Shown in pieces: positions 26,806-36,007 of a stretch of 64,000 nt of DNA. Source of the DNA: Schlesneria sp. (lineage in GTDB: Bacteria > Planctomycetota > Planctomycetia > Planctomycetales > Planctomycetaceae); NCBI GenBank assembly GCA_028291515.1, contig JAQGHU010000106.1, positions 1-64,000 on the forward strand. The letters are read 5' to 3'. Each line of letters begins with the position of its first letter. Position 1 is the stretch's first letter. Made by a program: the position numbers and the translations under genes. Below the pieces are notes generated by a model. That model was not told the origin of the DNA, did not search any database, and saw only the letters and a program-made list of their open reading frames with translations.

Positions 26806-29154
26806 CTAGCTGCCAGTGGCTGATACCGAAGGCATGCTGCTGGAAGTCGTCGTGCCGAATGCCGACGTAATCAAGTTGCTTTCCGATTGCAGGTTGGCGA
26901 GGACAGTTTCCATTTGCGAGAACTGCCGCAGCAAGGTCGCCTGCTGCAGATTCATCGCGGTCGTTTGCTTGTTCACATCGTTTTGAGCGTTCGTGATCTG
27001 GTCGGTGAACTGTTTGGCGATCTGTGTGATCTGGCCATTCACCGGATCCAGCATGTCCGTCAGCATCGAAGAGACATTGGCTGCCACGCCGCGAGTGATC
27101 TTCATCGTCGAGTCTGTGCCACCAACTGCAATCTGCGACGGAGTCAGTGTCACCACGACACTCAGCCCGTCTGTATTCGCATTCGCTGCGTTGCCCGTCA
27201 AAACCTGGCCGACTCCCGTAGCGACTTCCGTTTGCCCGTTCACGACGTACGAACCAGCGACATCAATGCCTGTGGAAGTCTCGGTCCCTGTAAAACCGAG
27301 GGCCGACAGAGAAGTCCCCGAATTGATACTGACCGTTGATGCGGTGCCATAGCGACCGGAGGTGACGACCAGTTTGCCATTGTCCAGCGTTACCGATGAC
27401 GTGCTTCCGTTCGGAAGCATCGCCGCATTGACTTCCGTTTGGACTTCGTTGGCCAACTGTTGAGTCGTATACGTTCCTGATGCTAACGTGATTGTGCTTG
27501 AGGTCTTTCCGTCCAACGAAACCACCAGCGAGTTATTGGTCCCATCAATCACTGTACTGGCCGCGACCGCAGTACCAGTGACGGACGCCCGCTGAGCTGC
27601 TTGAGTCACATGGATCGTGTAAGGATCGGCGGCAGATTTGGTCTTGGAAGTCGCCGTCGCGAATTGAACGCCAGCCGAACTTGATTGACCCTGCATGCCG
27701 AATAGAGTCTTCAGATCATCGAATCCGACTCCTGCGACGTTGCCGTTCAGGACATTCTTCAGTTGAGCGGTATCAATCTTCAATTGTCCATTGGTATCAG
27801 GCGTAATCCCCAGTGCACCCAGGCGATTGATTTGAGAGGGCAGGTCCGGCGAGATCGTCGTGAGCACCGCCTCAACCTGACTGCGCAGACTACGCACCGC
27901 GATACTTTGATTCAGGGGACCTGCCGAACCGGTCGCTGTCCCCTGGCCCGGTGTGTACTTGGTCTGGGCGTCGATATAACTGGCGAAAGTGTTGTAGTCG
28001 TCAACGAAGTTCGTGATCTTGTCGATCGCTCCATCAACATCATTCGCGACGTTGAGCTGAACCGTTTTCGTGGGATCGGCGGCTTGCAATTTGAGCGTGA
28101 CGCCGGGAATCAAGTTAGTCACGGTATTCGTCGCGCTGCGAACAATGACAGCACTCGCCCCTGCCCCCAACTGCACCTGCGCATCGGCAGCGGTCTGAAT
28201 GGAAGGAGTGAAGGTGTTGACGGTGAACTCGTCGTCCGCGGTTAACGTTCCAGATCCGAACTGAACTTGCACCCCGTCGACGACCGATTTCGGCGTGTCG
28301 ACGTCCGTATTGTCGAGCGTGATCGTGCCGGTCTGTGACCCGCTATTGTTGGAGTACGACAGTTGAATGCCGTTGTCGGTGCCGACTGTTCCGCCCGTCA
28401 CCACTTTAAACGTAAACGTGTCATTGCTATTGCCGGTGTAGGTGCCTGACGATGTGATCGCCGACGTTCCGGTAAAACCGGCCTCGGTCACGGCCGGTCC
28501 AATTTCAGAAGTATCGAAGTTTGGCCGAGTCGCTCCACCCGCGGACGCCGCCAGATTGTTTGTAATGTGAATAGCATTCGCATTGCCGGAGTTGTCTGCG
28601 GTCAGGATCAGGCGATACGGCTGCGTGCGTGGATCGTTTGAACCTGTATTGACGATTGTGGCAGTCACGCCGATGTTGGCGTTGTTGATCGAAGAAGCCA
28701 ATCCGCTCAGCGTATTGTTCGTCGAATCGATGGAGAGGGTGGCAGACTTCGAACCCGCCTGGATCTGAACAGTCCCCTGCGAGATCTGGCTGCCCGGATC
28801 TTCAAAACCCTGGGCAGCGATCTGATCTGCCTGGGCTAATGCCAGGACCTTAATGCTGGTCACGCCGCTCTTCGCGCCAGTGCCGACCGCGGCAGTGACC
28901 AGGTCGGTGTTGCTGGAATTGATCGTCTTGTTGTCGAAAATGCTGCCTTGAGGTTGCGCCAATGCATTGGCGTCGCTCATCAACGTTTGCAATCGACTCT
29001 GCACACCTTGGAAAGCGGATTGCTTCGTCGTCGTTGTCGAGACGGTCTGCTGCAGCAACGAGATGCGCTGTTGATTAAAGCGCAACACGTTCTGCACCAG
29101 GGCTTGAGTATTCAAGCCGGAAGACAAGCCGCTGAAAGTGACGTTGGATGACAT
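26806..29154 (-). CDS. fliD: Flagellar hook-associated protein 2 (filament cap)
   Basis: 782 residues, longer than most FliD proteins (about 450-500), with the extra length in the variable surface domains. The N-terminal FliD domain starts FSGLSSGLNTQALVQNVL, and the C-terminal coiled part ends with repeated NDVNKQTTAMNLQQATLLRQF-type heptads. The central region is rich in Thr, Ser, Asn and Gly. It caps the growing filament and helps fold exported flagellin. The gene follows flagellin and precedes fliS on the minus strand, with a terminator separating it from flagellin. Confidence 0.93.
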   Translation of the reverse strand: MSSNVTFSGLSSGLNTQALVQNVLRFNQQRISLLQQTVSTTTTKQSAFQGVQSRLQTLMSDANALAQPQGSIFDNKTINSSNTDLVTAAVGTGAKSGVTSIKVLALAQADQIAAQGFEDPGSQISQGTVQIQAGSKSATLSIDSTNNTLSGLASSINNANIGVTATIVNTGSNDPRTQPYRLILTADNSGNANAIHITNNLAASAGGATRPNFDTSEIGPAVTEAGFTGTSAITSSGTYTGNSNDTFTFKVVTGGTVGTDNGIQLSYSNNSGSQTGTITLDNTDVDTPKSVVDGVQVQFGSGTLTADDEFTVNTFTPSIQTAADAQVQLGAGASAVIVRSATNTVTNLIPGVTLKLQAADPTKTVQLNVANDVDGAIDKITNFVDDYNTFASYIDAQTKYTPGQGTATGSAGPLNQSIAVRSLRSQVEAVLTTISPDLPSQINRLGALGITPDTNGQLKIDTAQLKNVLNGNVAGVGFDDLKTLFGMQGQSSSAGVQFATATSKTKSAADPYTIHVTQAAQRASVTGTAVAASTVIDGTNNSLVVSLDGKTSSTITLASGTYTTQQLANEVQTEVNAAMLPNGSTSSVTLDNGKLVVTSGRYGTASTVSINSGTSLSALGFTGTETSTGIDVAGSYVVNGQTEVATGVGQVLTGNAANANTDGLSVVVTLTPSQIAVGGTDSTMKITRGVAANVSSMLTDMLDPVNGQITQIAKQFTDQITNAQNDVNKQTTAMNLQQATLLRQFSQMETVLANLQSESNLITSAFGTTTSSSMPSVSATGS

Positions 29155-29202
29155 GGAACAGACTCGGACTTAGAGGGAAATTGTCCGCGCCGATCAAAAA
29201 CA

Positions 29203-29235
29203 CAAAGGGAGCGCTGCAACCGCAGGCTCCCTTTG
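29203..29235 (-). terminator. Hairpin terminator after flagellin
   Basis: A 10-base stem (29203-29212 with 29226-29235) extended by four inner pairs past a bulged G, with an AACC loop. On the minus strand it is followed by TTTTTGATCG. It lies between the flagellin stop and fliD, so flagellin can be expressed at a higher level than fliD. Confidence 0.85.
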
Positions 29236-29269
29236 AATCTCATCAATCCATTCGGTTCACCCGGGATGA

Positions 29270-30097
29270 TTACTGGCCACGCAACAAGCTCATGATGGAC
29301 TGGTTGCTCTGGTTCGCCATTCCGAGGACCGTCGAAGCGGCCTGCTGACGGATGTTTTCGCTGGTATAGGTTGCGATTTCCGTCTGGTAGTTGGTATCGG
29401 TCAGAATCGACTTGGCCTGTTGCAGGTTTGTCAGTTGAGCCTGATTGTTGTTCTGAGTCGCGGTCAATGTACCGGCCATGAAGGCTCCGAGATCACCGCG
29501 GGCTGAAGCGACAGTGCTGATCGCAGCGTCGATAGCGGTCAAAGCGGCGGAAGCACCGGCAGCGGTTGTCAGGTCCACGCTGTTCACGGAAAGGGTCGTC
29601 GAATCGGACTTGGCAATCGTCAGCGAAGCGGTCTGGCCCGAGAAAGCACCCGTCTGGAACTGAGCAGCGGAGAATGATCCGTCGAGCAATGCGACCGTAC
29701 CAAACTTGGTCGTCGTGGCGATGTTGTCGATCGAAGCGAGCAGGGCGGTGGCGTTGGCTTGGTTGGCGGCCAGTGAAGCGGTGCTTTGGGTCGCGGAGTT
29801 AGCCGAGTTGGCGGCCAAGCTACGAACTTGAACCAGCAGGTCGTTGATGTTGGCCAGCGAAGAGTCGGCCGTTTGAACCAGAGCCGAACCGGTCTGGATG
29901 TTCTGAATCGATTGTTGCAAACCGGAAATCTGAGCGTTTTCCAGCGATGAAGTCACCAGGCCGGCTGGATTATCAGCAGCACTGTTGATCTGCAGACCGG
30001 TCGACAACTTCTGCAACGAGCTGTTCAAGCGCGTCTGGCTCGACATCAGGTTGTTTTGAGCGACCAGCGAATTCATGTTCGTGTTGACTGAAAGCAT
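29270..30097 (-). CDS. fliC: Flagellin
   Basis: 275 residues, a short flagellin that keeps only the conserved D0/D1 domains. The N-terminal motif MLSVNTNMNSLVAQNNL and the LQKLSTGLQINSAADNPAGL segment are typical, as is the C-terminal ENIRQQAASTVLGMANQSNQSIMSLL. The variable outer domains are almost absent. An AGGA site lies about eight bases before the ATG. It is followed by a terminator and then fliD-fliS, so the filament, cap and chaperone are encoded together. Confidence 0.96.
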   Translation of the reverse strand: MLSVNTNMNSLVAQNNLMSSQTRLNSSLQKLSTGLQINSAADNPAGLVTSSLENAQISGLQQSIQNIQTGSALVQTADSSLANINDLLVQVRSLAANSANSATQSTASLAANQANATALLASIDNIATTTKFGTVALLDGSFSAAQFQTGAFSGQTASLTIAKSDSTTLSVNSVDLTTAAGASAALTAIDAAISTVASARGDLGAFMAGTLTATQNNNQAQLTNLQQAKSILTDTNYQTEIATYTSENIRQQAASTVLGMANQSNQSIMSLLRGQ

Positions 30098-30615
30098 TCG
30101 AGTGTTCCTAGCTGTGTGTTTTCTCTAACGGTGATGGGTATCTTTCCGGGAGAAGATGCCAGCTTTGGTTGACATCTCGAACGTCCCCTGCCCACTGAGA
30201 GATATCGAAGGCATTTGCCGCGACTTGCCGTCGATTTGCGGAAAAATCTGCCGAACGACTATTTTTCCTGAAGATTACGACCGGCACCGTCAGCAGACTT
30301 TCGCTGACCGGCCCCGTCGAGTTTGCGGAAAACGCAACTAATGCCGCGTGCTGCGGGGAGTTACAGCGTTCCCGTCATTCCCGCGCAGGCGGGAATCCAG
30401 CGAGTCGACAAGACGGTCTCCATGCGAGAACGCTGGCATGTCGTTCGATTTCCAGCGTCGGTGGAGACTCGGTCCCAGTGAACTGGATTCCCGCCTGCGC
30501 GGGAATGACGAACAGAAGCGAGAGGACCGATTTGATTGAGCAACGGCGTTCAATCTGCGGGTCGGTCTTCCACACCTTGGCAAGCCCGGCCCTGTCGACT
30601 GCATGACCCTCGTGT
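30098..30615. other. Flagellin upstream region with REP pair
   Basis: About 520 bases with no gene. The flagellin promoter should be in the first 150 bases, but neither a clean sigma-28 nor a sigma-54 motif could be matched. The REP pair at 30373-30510 lies in the right half. Confidence 0.45.
30373..30510. repeat. REP pair in inverted orientation (REPIN-like)
   Basis: Copies at 30373-30400 and 30483-30510, identical to the 23978-24095 pair in the 28-base arms but with a different 82-base middle. The left half continues with about 18 more bases (CGAGTCG.CAAGACGGT) that recur after the single copy at 42630. Confidence 0.85.
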
Positions 30616-32826
30616 CTAGCCGATAATCCAGCTTGCGGCTGCGTCGGCAGCAGACTTGGCATCGCCCTGATAAAGACTGATCTTGTTCACGGCATCAGCC
30701 GACTGGTACGCCGCAGTCGTGACCTCAGGGATTGCCGCTTCATCGGCCAACCACATCAGGCGCGGTGCCGAGAGAGCGAGGATGCCTGGCACATCTCCAT
30801 ATCGGACTGCGCCGGGAAGCAACATCGGATCGCGAATATCGGTGATCGCCCCGAAGCGAAAGCCACCTGTTCCAACGGCGACCTTGTCGACGGACGCTCC
30901 TGCCTGGAAGGCGGCGGCGGCGGCTAACGCGCCTGACTGCTTGCCAAGTCCGATCAAGTGGACTCCTTCCGGCTCGTACTTGCTGAATCTGCAAAACGCG
31001 ATCACGGTCAGGATGTCGTGAACGCGTTGCGAGAAGAGCGGATGGTTATAGCCCACGGTGTACCCGGCGAATTCCCGCGGATTCGGCACGGTACGAGTCT
31101 TCTGCAGCGGTTCGCCGTCGGCCAGGAACTCACCCTGATAGATCAGATCTGGCAGAGCCACGGAAACACCCGCATCAATCAGTTTCTGGATCGCCGGAAT
31201 GGGCGTCCCCTTCTCGGTCAGCAACGCATCTTTGCCGCCATCGGCAATCCAGATCACAACTTGATTGTTCCAGTTCTTCGGCAGATAGAAGAGCGTCGGA
31301 ACCTCTTCACCTGCTGCGGTCAGGCGAATCAACGTATTGAACCGCATCAAGTCTTCACTATTGGACTTATACGTGTTCACCTGTGTGAAATTATCTTTAC
31401 CTGGCAGCTTGCGGCCGATCATGACATCCCACGCACCGCCGATGACTTGGCGGTATTGGCCTAATGAAGCCGTATTGGTTGGCACCAGTGCCGCCAGTTG
31501 AGCGTCTTGATCGCGCGCGATCGCACGCAGCACTCGCAGTTCCGTTTCCGGAGTCGCTTCTGGCTTGGGATGATCGGCGTCCCAGACGGTCGCTTCTTCA
31601 ATCGTCAACGGGACGAAATCGCGTTCGACAATCGGGCTTTCAATACCAAGCTTTAGGTGCTGATTGAAGAACTCATACATCATCGCGCGAGAATGTTGAT
31701 TGTAGTTGTGCTCGAACGGGAAGTACTTGCCCGAGACGGCATCAGGGACGCCCAGCAGGGCATAGTGCTGCTTCAGTTCCGGCAGCCCTCTGGTCTCCAG
31801 GTCTTTCGTCCAATCGTCGGCGGCGGACATCGCCACAGGCCGCGGTGCGAGCAGCGCCGTCAATTCAATATTACCGGTTCCGACTCGCAAGTAAGTCGCG
31901 TTCTCGCACGTGCAGCCTCCCTGCATATTGGTGGAAACCATCACGGCCGGAAAGAAGGCCGCGGGACGACTGTCGACGGCACCCAGAATGAACGTCTGCG
32001 TCCCGCCACCGCTGGCCCCTGTTACACCGATCCGGCTGGGGTCAACATCGTCCAGGGCACTGATCCAGTCCAAGGCTCGAACCGAATTCCACGTCTGCAA
32101 CCCCAGCGAACTAATGCACCGCAGTTCCGATTGAGCACTGTACATTCCCCATCGATCTAGAGAACTCAGTTCGGGCCGTTGCTTTGCGAAGCCATGAATA
32201 AGAGCAGCGGTCAGCGGCGCGCTGGAATCGGCCACGCCGAGCATGTCGTACAGGAAGACGACGCAGCCCATCCGCGCCAACTGGACGCAGCGCGCCTGGA
32301 GCGGATGACGACCTGATTCAAATGTTTCGGCCTGCGTCTTTTGTTCGGTCTCCCATTGCTTATCGCTATGGCGATGAAATCGGCCGTTGGCCCAATGACC
32401 ATGCGGGCACAGAATCGCGGGACGCTTCCCCGTTGCCGGCGCATTTGGGCGATACAAACTCCCCGTGCAATACAGCCCATCGCCAGTTTGCAGCGCGACG
32501 CGCTCAATGGTGTATTCCTCTCGCTCGACCTTGCCATGCACGAGGGCATTGAGAGGCTGCTTGGTCGGCATCGGCCACAACCCGGTCGACACCAAGACCT
32601 GTCGGCGAACATACTCCGCTCGCTTTTCCCAATCGGCTACCGACGCGGAAGGCTGCCAGGGAAAATAGCCATTCAGATCTTTCAGATCGCCCAGCCGTCG
32701 ATCATTCGGTAAGACCACGCGCGGATGTGCCGCCGCAACCCGTCGCGGCGTCAGCGTAGATGCCGCCACTGCGGCAGTAGCAATTTGCAGAGCGGTGCGT
32801 CGGCTGATCGGCAGTCGGTCGGTCAT
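30616..32826 (-). CDS. Tat-exported acetylxylan-esterase-like alpha/beta hydrolase
   Basis: About 736 residues. The start at 32826 is chosen because it begins with a Tat signal, MTDRLPISRRTALQIATAA, with the twin Arg at residues 9-10; the frame is open 200 bases further but looks non-coding. The first half is an alpha/beta hydrolase with the nucleophile elbow GVTGASGGGTQT and a preceding LYDMLGVADS. The second half repeats a hydrolase-like fold without a clear Ser elbow (VHLIGLGKQSGALAAAAA). Such proteins are common in planctomycetes that degrade plant or algal polysaccharides. The true substrate is unknown. It has no partner gene nearby. Confidence 0.82.
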   Translation of the reverse strand: MTDRLPISRRTALQIATAAVAASTLTPRRVAAAHPRVVLPNDRRLGDLKDLNGYFPWQPSASVADWEKRAEYVRRQVLVSTGLWPMPTKQPLNALVHGKVEREEYTIERVALQTGDGLYCTGSLYRPNAPATGKRPAILCPHGHWANGRFHRHSDKQWETEQKTQAETFESGRHPLQARCVQLARMGCVVFLYDMLGVADSSAPLTAALIHGFAKQRPELSSLDRWGMYSAQSELRCISSLGLQTWNSVRALDWISALDDVDPSRIGVTGASGGGTQTFILGAVDSRPAAFFPAVMVSTNMQGGCTCENATYLRVGTGNIELTALLAPRPVAMSAADDWTKDLETRGLPELKQHYALLGVPDAVSGKYFPFEHNYNQHSRAMMYEFFNQHLKLGIESPIVERDFVPLTIEEATVWDADHPKPEATPETELRVLRAIARDQDAQLAALVPTNTASLGQYRQVIGGAWDVMIGRKLPGKDNFTQVNTYKSNSEDLMRFNTLIRLTAAGEEVPTLFYLPKNWNNQVVIWIADGGKDALLTEKGTPIPAIQKLIDAGVSVALPDLIYQGEFLADGEPLQKTRTVPNPREFAGYTVGYNHPLFSQRVHDILTVIAFCRFSKYEPEGVHLIGLGKQSGALAAAAAFQAGASVDKVAVGTGGFRFGAITDIRDPMLLPGAVRYGDVPGILALSAPRLMWLADEAAIPEVTTAAYQSADAVNKISLYQGDAKSAADAAASWIIG

Positions 32827-33050
32827 CGTGTCGGCTCCAGACAATAAATAGTCAAACGACGGAGCGACCATCATAAGAATCGGGCATCGCCGATGCGAGC
32901 AAGGTGATGGCACGCATGAACCTTTTCGGTGCCCCTCATCAGTTGTCTTCTCTGGGTGGTCGATGCCAGCGACTGGAAAAGGCTCGACAGTTGTGTGGGC
33001 ACTTCCCATCATGGCAAACGCTGTCACATCCACTTGGCGAGTACCGAACT

Positions 33051-33845
33051 ATGAATTGCTTCATGTTTGTCATGATCTGGGCGATGATGGGGGCAGACGA
33101 GGTTCCGGCTGGCCAAGCGGAAACCAAGCAAAGATTGGAAGCAAAGACCGCGCAACTGCGAAAACTACAGGATGAAATCCTGGAGTTGGGCGGGGCCATC
33201 GATCACTCGACGCGCGTGAGAGTCACGCTGCGCCAAGTAGAAATCGACTGCGTGAAACTCAAGAAGTTAGGCGTCGCCCATCCCTTAATGAAAGAGGGAT
33301 CGGATCCGCTTGCTCTCCAGTTTGGAGAAAAGGTCGAGTTCGATAGTAGTGAGGCGTTGCTTCACGCACTTAATCCGGCCGTCGAGAAGGGCTGCGTGAC
33401 GATCGTTGCCAGCCCAGCGGTGATCGCTGCGATTGGTCAACAAGTGACCGTGACGAACTTCCGCGAACTTCCTTTCCCTGAACCGCCAAATAAGGAAGTT
33501 CCAGGCAATCGATTGGAAGTGTTAGTGCTTCCAGGTACTGATGGAAACTTCAAATTGCAAATCCACTTCCGCGTGAATATTGAGGATCCGCAAGCATCTG
33601 TCAAAATCAACGGCAAGACGATATCAGCCATTAACTCTAGAGGGATGCAAACCACTATATCAGTGAAGCCCAATACCGTCTTCGACCTAGGTGGCGGGAA
33701 AGTCTCTTCGCGAGAGCGAATCGCAAAAAAAACGCCGCAACCCGAAGCCGGGGAAGAGCAATTCGAAGAGATTGAAAAAGTGATTGAATCTCATCACATC
33801 TTGACAGTTGAATTGCTGCCGGATCGAGTCGATGCGACGAAATGA
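33051..33845 (+). CDS. Secreted protein of unknown function
   Basis: 264 residues beginning at 33051 with a short hydrophobic signal sequence (MNCFMFVMIWAMMGADEVPA), followed by a coiled-coil-like stretch (AETKQRLEAKTAQLRKLQDE). The middle, VTIVASPAVIAAIGQQVTVTN and what follows, faintly recalls the C-terminal beta domain of secretins, but membrane-spanning and pore features are absent, so this is only a suggestion. An upstream ATG at 32904 would bury the signal peptide and is rejected. It converges with the oxidoreductase gene. Confidence 0.6.
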   Translation: MNCFMFVMIWAMMGADEVPAGQAETKQRLEAKTAQLRKLQDEILELGGAIDHSTRVRVTLRQVEIDCVKLKKLGVAHPLMKEGSDPLALQFGEKVEFDSSEALLHALNPAVEKGCVTIVASPAVIAAIGQQVTVTNFRELPFPEPPNKEVPGNRLEVLVLPGTDGNFKLQIHFRVNIEDPQASVKINGKTISAINSRGMQTTISVKPNTVFDLGGGKVSSRERIAKKTPQPEAGEEQFEEIEKVIESHHILTVELLPDRVDATK

Positions 33846-33856
33846 GCCGGCTGCCG

Positions 33857-34945
33857 TCATGCGGCATCGCGTCGAACTTCCCCGTTGCGACCTGGATTCG
33901 GACCAATTGCCCCGTCGGCTCGACCTTCCCATTGATGCAAGGCGACATTCTTCAAGACTTCGTCAGCGACCATCATCGCTGCCAGACCTTGTTCGCCGTC
34001 AACGTGAGGTGCTCGGCCTGTTTTGGCGCACTCCACGAATTCGCGCAGTTCGCAGGTCAACGCATCTGGGCCCGAAGCGTCAACAGGGACCGTATCGACC
34101 TCGACAAATTTGCCGAAGACATCTTTCTTCAATTGCTCGATGTCGGCGTCGGGCTGACGAGCCAGATCAAGAGGTGATGGGCCCATTCTCAAACGATCCG
34201 ATGGAGAGTAGTGCCGCACTTCTCGTGTGTGCATGTCGCATGTGACGCAACCGTTGGCGCACCACGCTTGCAATGTTCGGCTGACGGTCGGGCTGATCCG
34301 GCTGGCAGTGAGATCCGCGATGCAACCGTTGGCGAAACGCAGGCGAGCCTGCACCGTATCTTCGTGCCCACCCATCACAGTGACACCAAACGCTTCAACA
34401 CTTGCCAGAGGACTCCGGACCAGTGACAGAACCAGGTCGATGTCGTGAATCATCAAGTCGTGGACGACGCCGATATCGGTCGACCGAAATGTATAGGCGC
34501 TCGTCCGCTCAGTTCGGATGTACTTCGGTTGCCGAATGCGACTGCTGGCGGCTTGAAAGGCGGGATTGAATCGCTCGATATGCCCGACCTGCAATAGCAG
34601 ATCGTTCTGCGCGGCGAGATCAACCAGCGCCCGTGCCTGAGCCACGTTCGCGGCCAACGGCTTTTCGACCAGTACCGGGATGCCAGCATGCAGAAAGGCA
34701 CCCGCCACATTCAAATGCGCAACGGTTGGGACAACTACAGAAACCGCATCCACCACATCGCGAGAGAGCAATTCCTGATAGTCAGGCAACCACTTGGTAC
34801 CGCACTTGGTGGCGATCTCCTGCCCTTGCGCTTCGCGGCTGTCGACAACGGCGACCAGTTCCACCTCGGGATTCTCACTCAAAATCCGAGCATGATGTCG
34901 ACCCAGGGCACCGACCCCAATCACAGCAACTTTCAATCGCGGCAT
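33857..34945 (-). CDS. Gfo/Idh/MocA family oxidoreductase beside lpxA
   Basis: NAD(P)-dependent sugar dehydrogenase-like protein of 362 residues. The Rossmann start is VAVIGVGALGRHHARI, the conserved Lys lies in VLVEKPLAANV, and the C-terminal domain has GHIERFNPAF and a HDLMIHDID segment. Its place directly after lpxA in the lipid A set suggests a role on a UDP-GlcNAc derivative. In organisms that make 2,3-diamino glucose for lipid A, GnnA of this family oxidises the 3-hydroxyl and GnnB transaminates it; no GnnB is found next to it here. The role is inferred from context. The protein ends in RRDAA. Confidence 0.83.
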   Translation of the reverse strand: MPRLKVAVIGVGALGRHHARILSENPEVELVAVVDSREAQGQEIATKCGTKWLPDYQELLSRDVVDAVSVVVPTVAHLNVAGAFLHAGIPVLVEKPLAANVAQARALVDLAAQNDLLLQVGHIERFNPAFQAASSRIRQPKYIRTERTSAYTFRSTDIGVVHDLMIHDIDLVLSLVRSPLASVEAFGVTVMGGHEDTVQARLRFANGCIADLTASRISPTVSRTLQAWCANGCVTCDMHTREVRHYSPSDRLRMGPSPLDLARQPDADIEQLKKDVFGKFVEVDTVPVDASGPDALTCELREFVECAKTGRAPHVDGEQGLAAMMVADEVLKNVALHQWEGRADGAIGPNPGRNGEVRRDAA

Positions 34946-35123
34946 AGTGGCGTTGTATTTCCGTTGTCTCAGTAAATATTCTACGCAACGTCAGGTATCG
35001 CATTTCTTCTTGATCAGGACGCGGCTTACGAATCGTTTCGCGGCCGCGCACGGGGATCAACTTGTGAGAGAGGCGAGATCTGAACTGGCATTTGTGTACG
35101 GGATCCTCAACAACAAGTCGCGT

Positions 35124-35972
35124 TCAGGCAGCGTGCCGTCCCGACTCTGCGGGAGGGGCCTGATGACGAAACGCTTCGCGGCCGCGACCATTCTTGCCCT
35201 TGGCCGACGATTCCACAAAATTCAAGACGGTCAACAATTCGAAAGGCAGAATCCCGTCCGTCTCGGTAATGAAGATCGAACGGACTTCATCCAGCTTCTT
35301 GTGTTCGCGGTACAGCAACTTAAAGGCGCGTCGAACACAGGCAATTGCCGTGTCCGAAATGCCGCGTCGCCGCATTCCGACAATGTTGATCGTGACAATC
35401 TCGGGATTGTCGGCACTGGCCGACAGCATATACGGAGGAACGTCTTGGACGACGCGACACATGCCGCCGACGAAAGATCCGGTTCCCAGCGTCACAAAGT
35501 GATGCACGGCCGAATTTCCCGAGACGATTGCATAGTCGTGGACATGAACATGCCCACCCAACAGCACGCCATTCGTCAGGATCGTGTTATTGAAGACGTG
35601 ACAGTTGTGAGCGACGTGAGCATTCGACATCAGGAAATTACTATTACCCAGTCGAGTCACCCCGTCTTCCTTGTCGGCACCACGGTTAACCGTGACCCCT
35701 TCGCGGAACAGATTGTCGTCGCCGATTTCAACGCGAGTCGGACCCCCTTGGTAGCAGAAGTCTTGCGGTTCACCGCCGATGACGGCACCAGGGAAGAAGC
35801 GATTTCGTTCACCGATCGTCGTGTGACCGGTGATGACGACGTTGCTATGCAGGACGCAGCCATCGCCCAACTCGACATTGGGACCAACGACGCAGAAGGG
35901 ACCTATTTCCACGTCACTCCCCAGTTGTGCTTTGGGGTCAACATGGGCGAGTGGCGAAATGAGGCGTGACAT
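35124..35972 (-). CDS. lpxA: UDP-N-acetylglucosamine acyltransferase
   Basis: First enzyme of lipid A synthesis, adding an acyl chain from acyl-ACP to UDP-GlcNAc. About 282 residues, longer than the usual 260 because of a basic C-terminal tail. Left-handed hexapeptide repeats run from VDPKAQLGSDVEIGPFCVVG, the catalytic His is in NAHVAHNCHVFN, and the C-terminal helices begin around AFKLLYREHKKLDE. The ATG at 35972 is preferred over 35987 since it begins right before the first repeat (MSRLISPLAHVDP). It lies 35 bases after lpxC. The protein ends in SGRHAA. Confidence 0.94.
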   Translation of the reverse strand: MSRLISPLAHVDPKAQLGSDVEIGPFCVVGPNVELGDGCVLHSNVVITGHTTIGERNRFFPGAVIGGEPQDFCYQGGPTRVEIGDDNLFREGVTVNRGADKEDGVTRLGNSNFLMSNAHVAHNCHVFNNTILTNGVLLGGHVHVHDYAIVSGNSAVHHFVTLGTGSFVGGMCRVVQDVPPYMLSASADNPEIVTINIVGMRRRGISDTAIACVRRAFKLLYREHKKLDEVRSIFITETDGILPFELLTVLNFVESSAKGKNGRGREAFRHQAPPAESGRHAA

Positions 35973-36007
35973 GACGTCAAATTCCAATGATGTAGTAGTT
36001 GATTCAA

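Noticed and set aside
30098-30300. Sigma-28 or sigma-54 promoter for flagellin
   Set aside because: TTCGATAT and CTGGCATC segments are present but neither has a proper partner at the right spacing.
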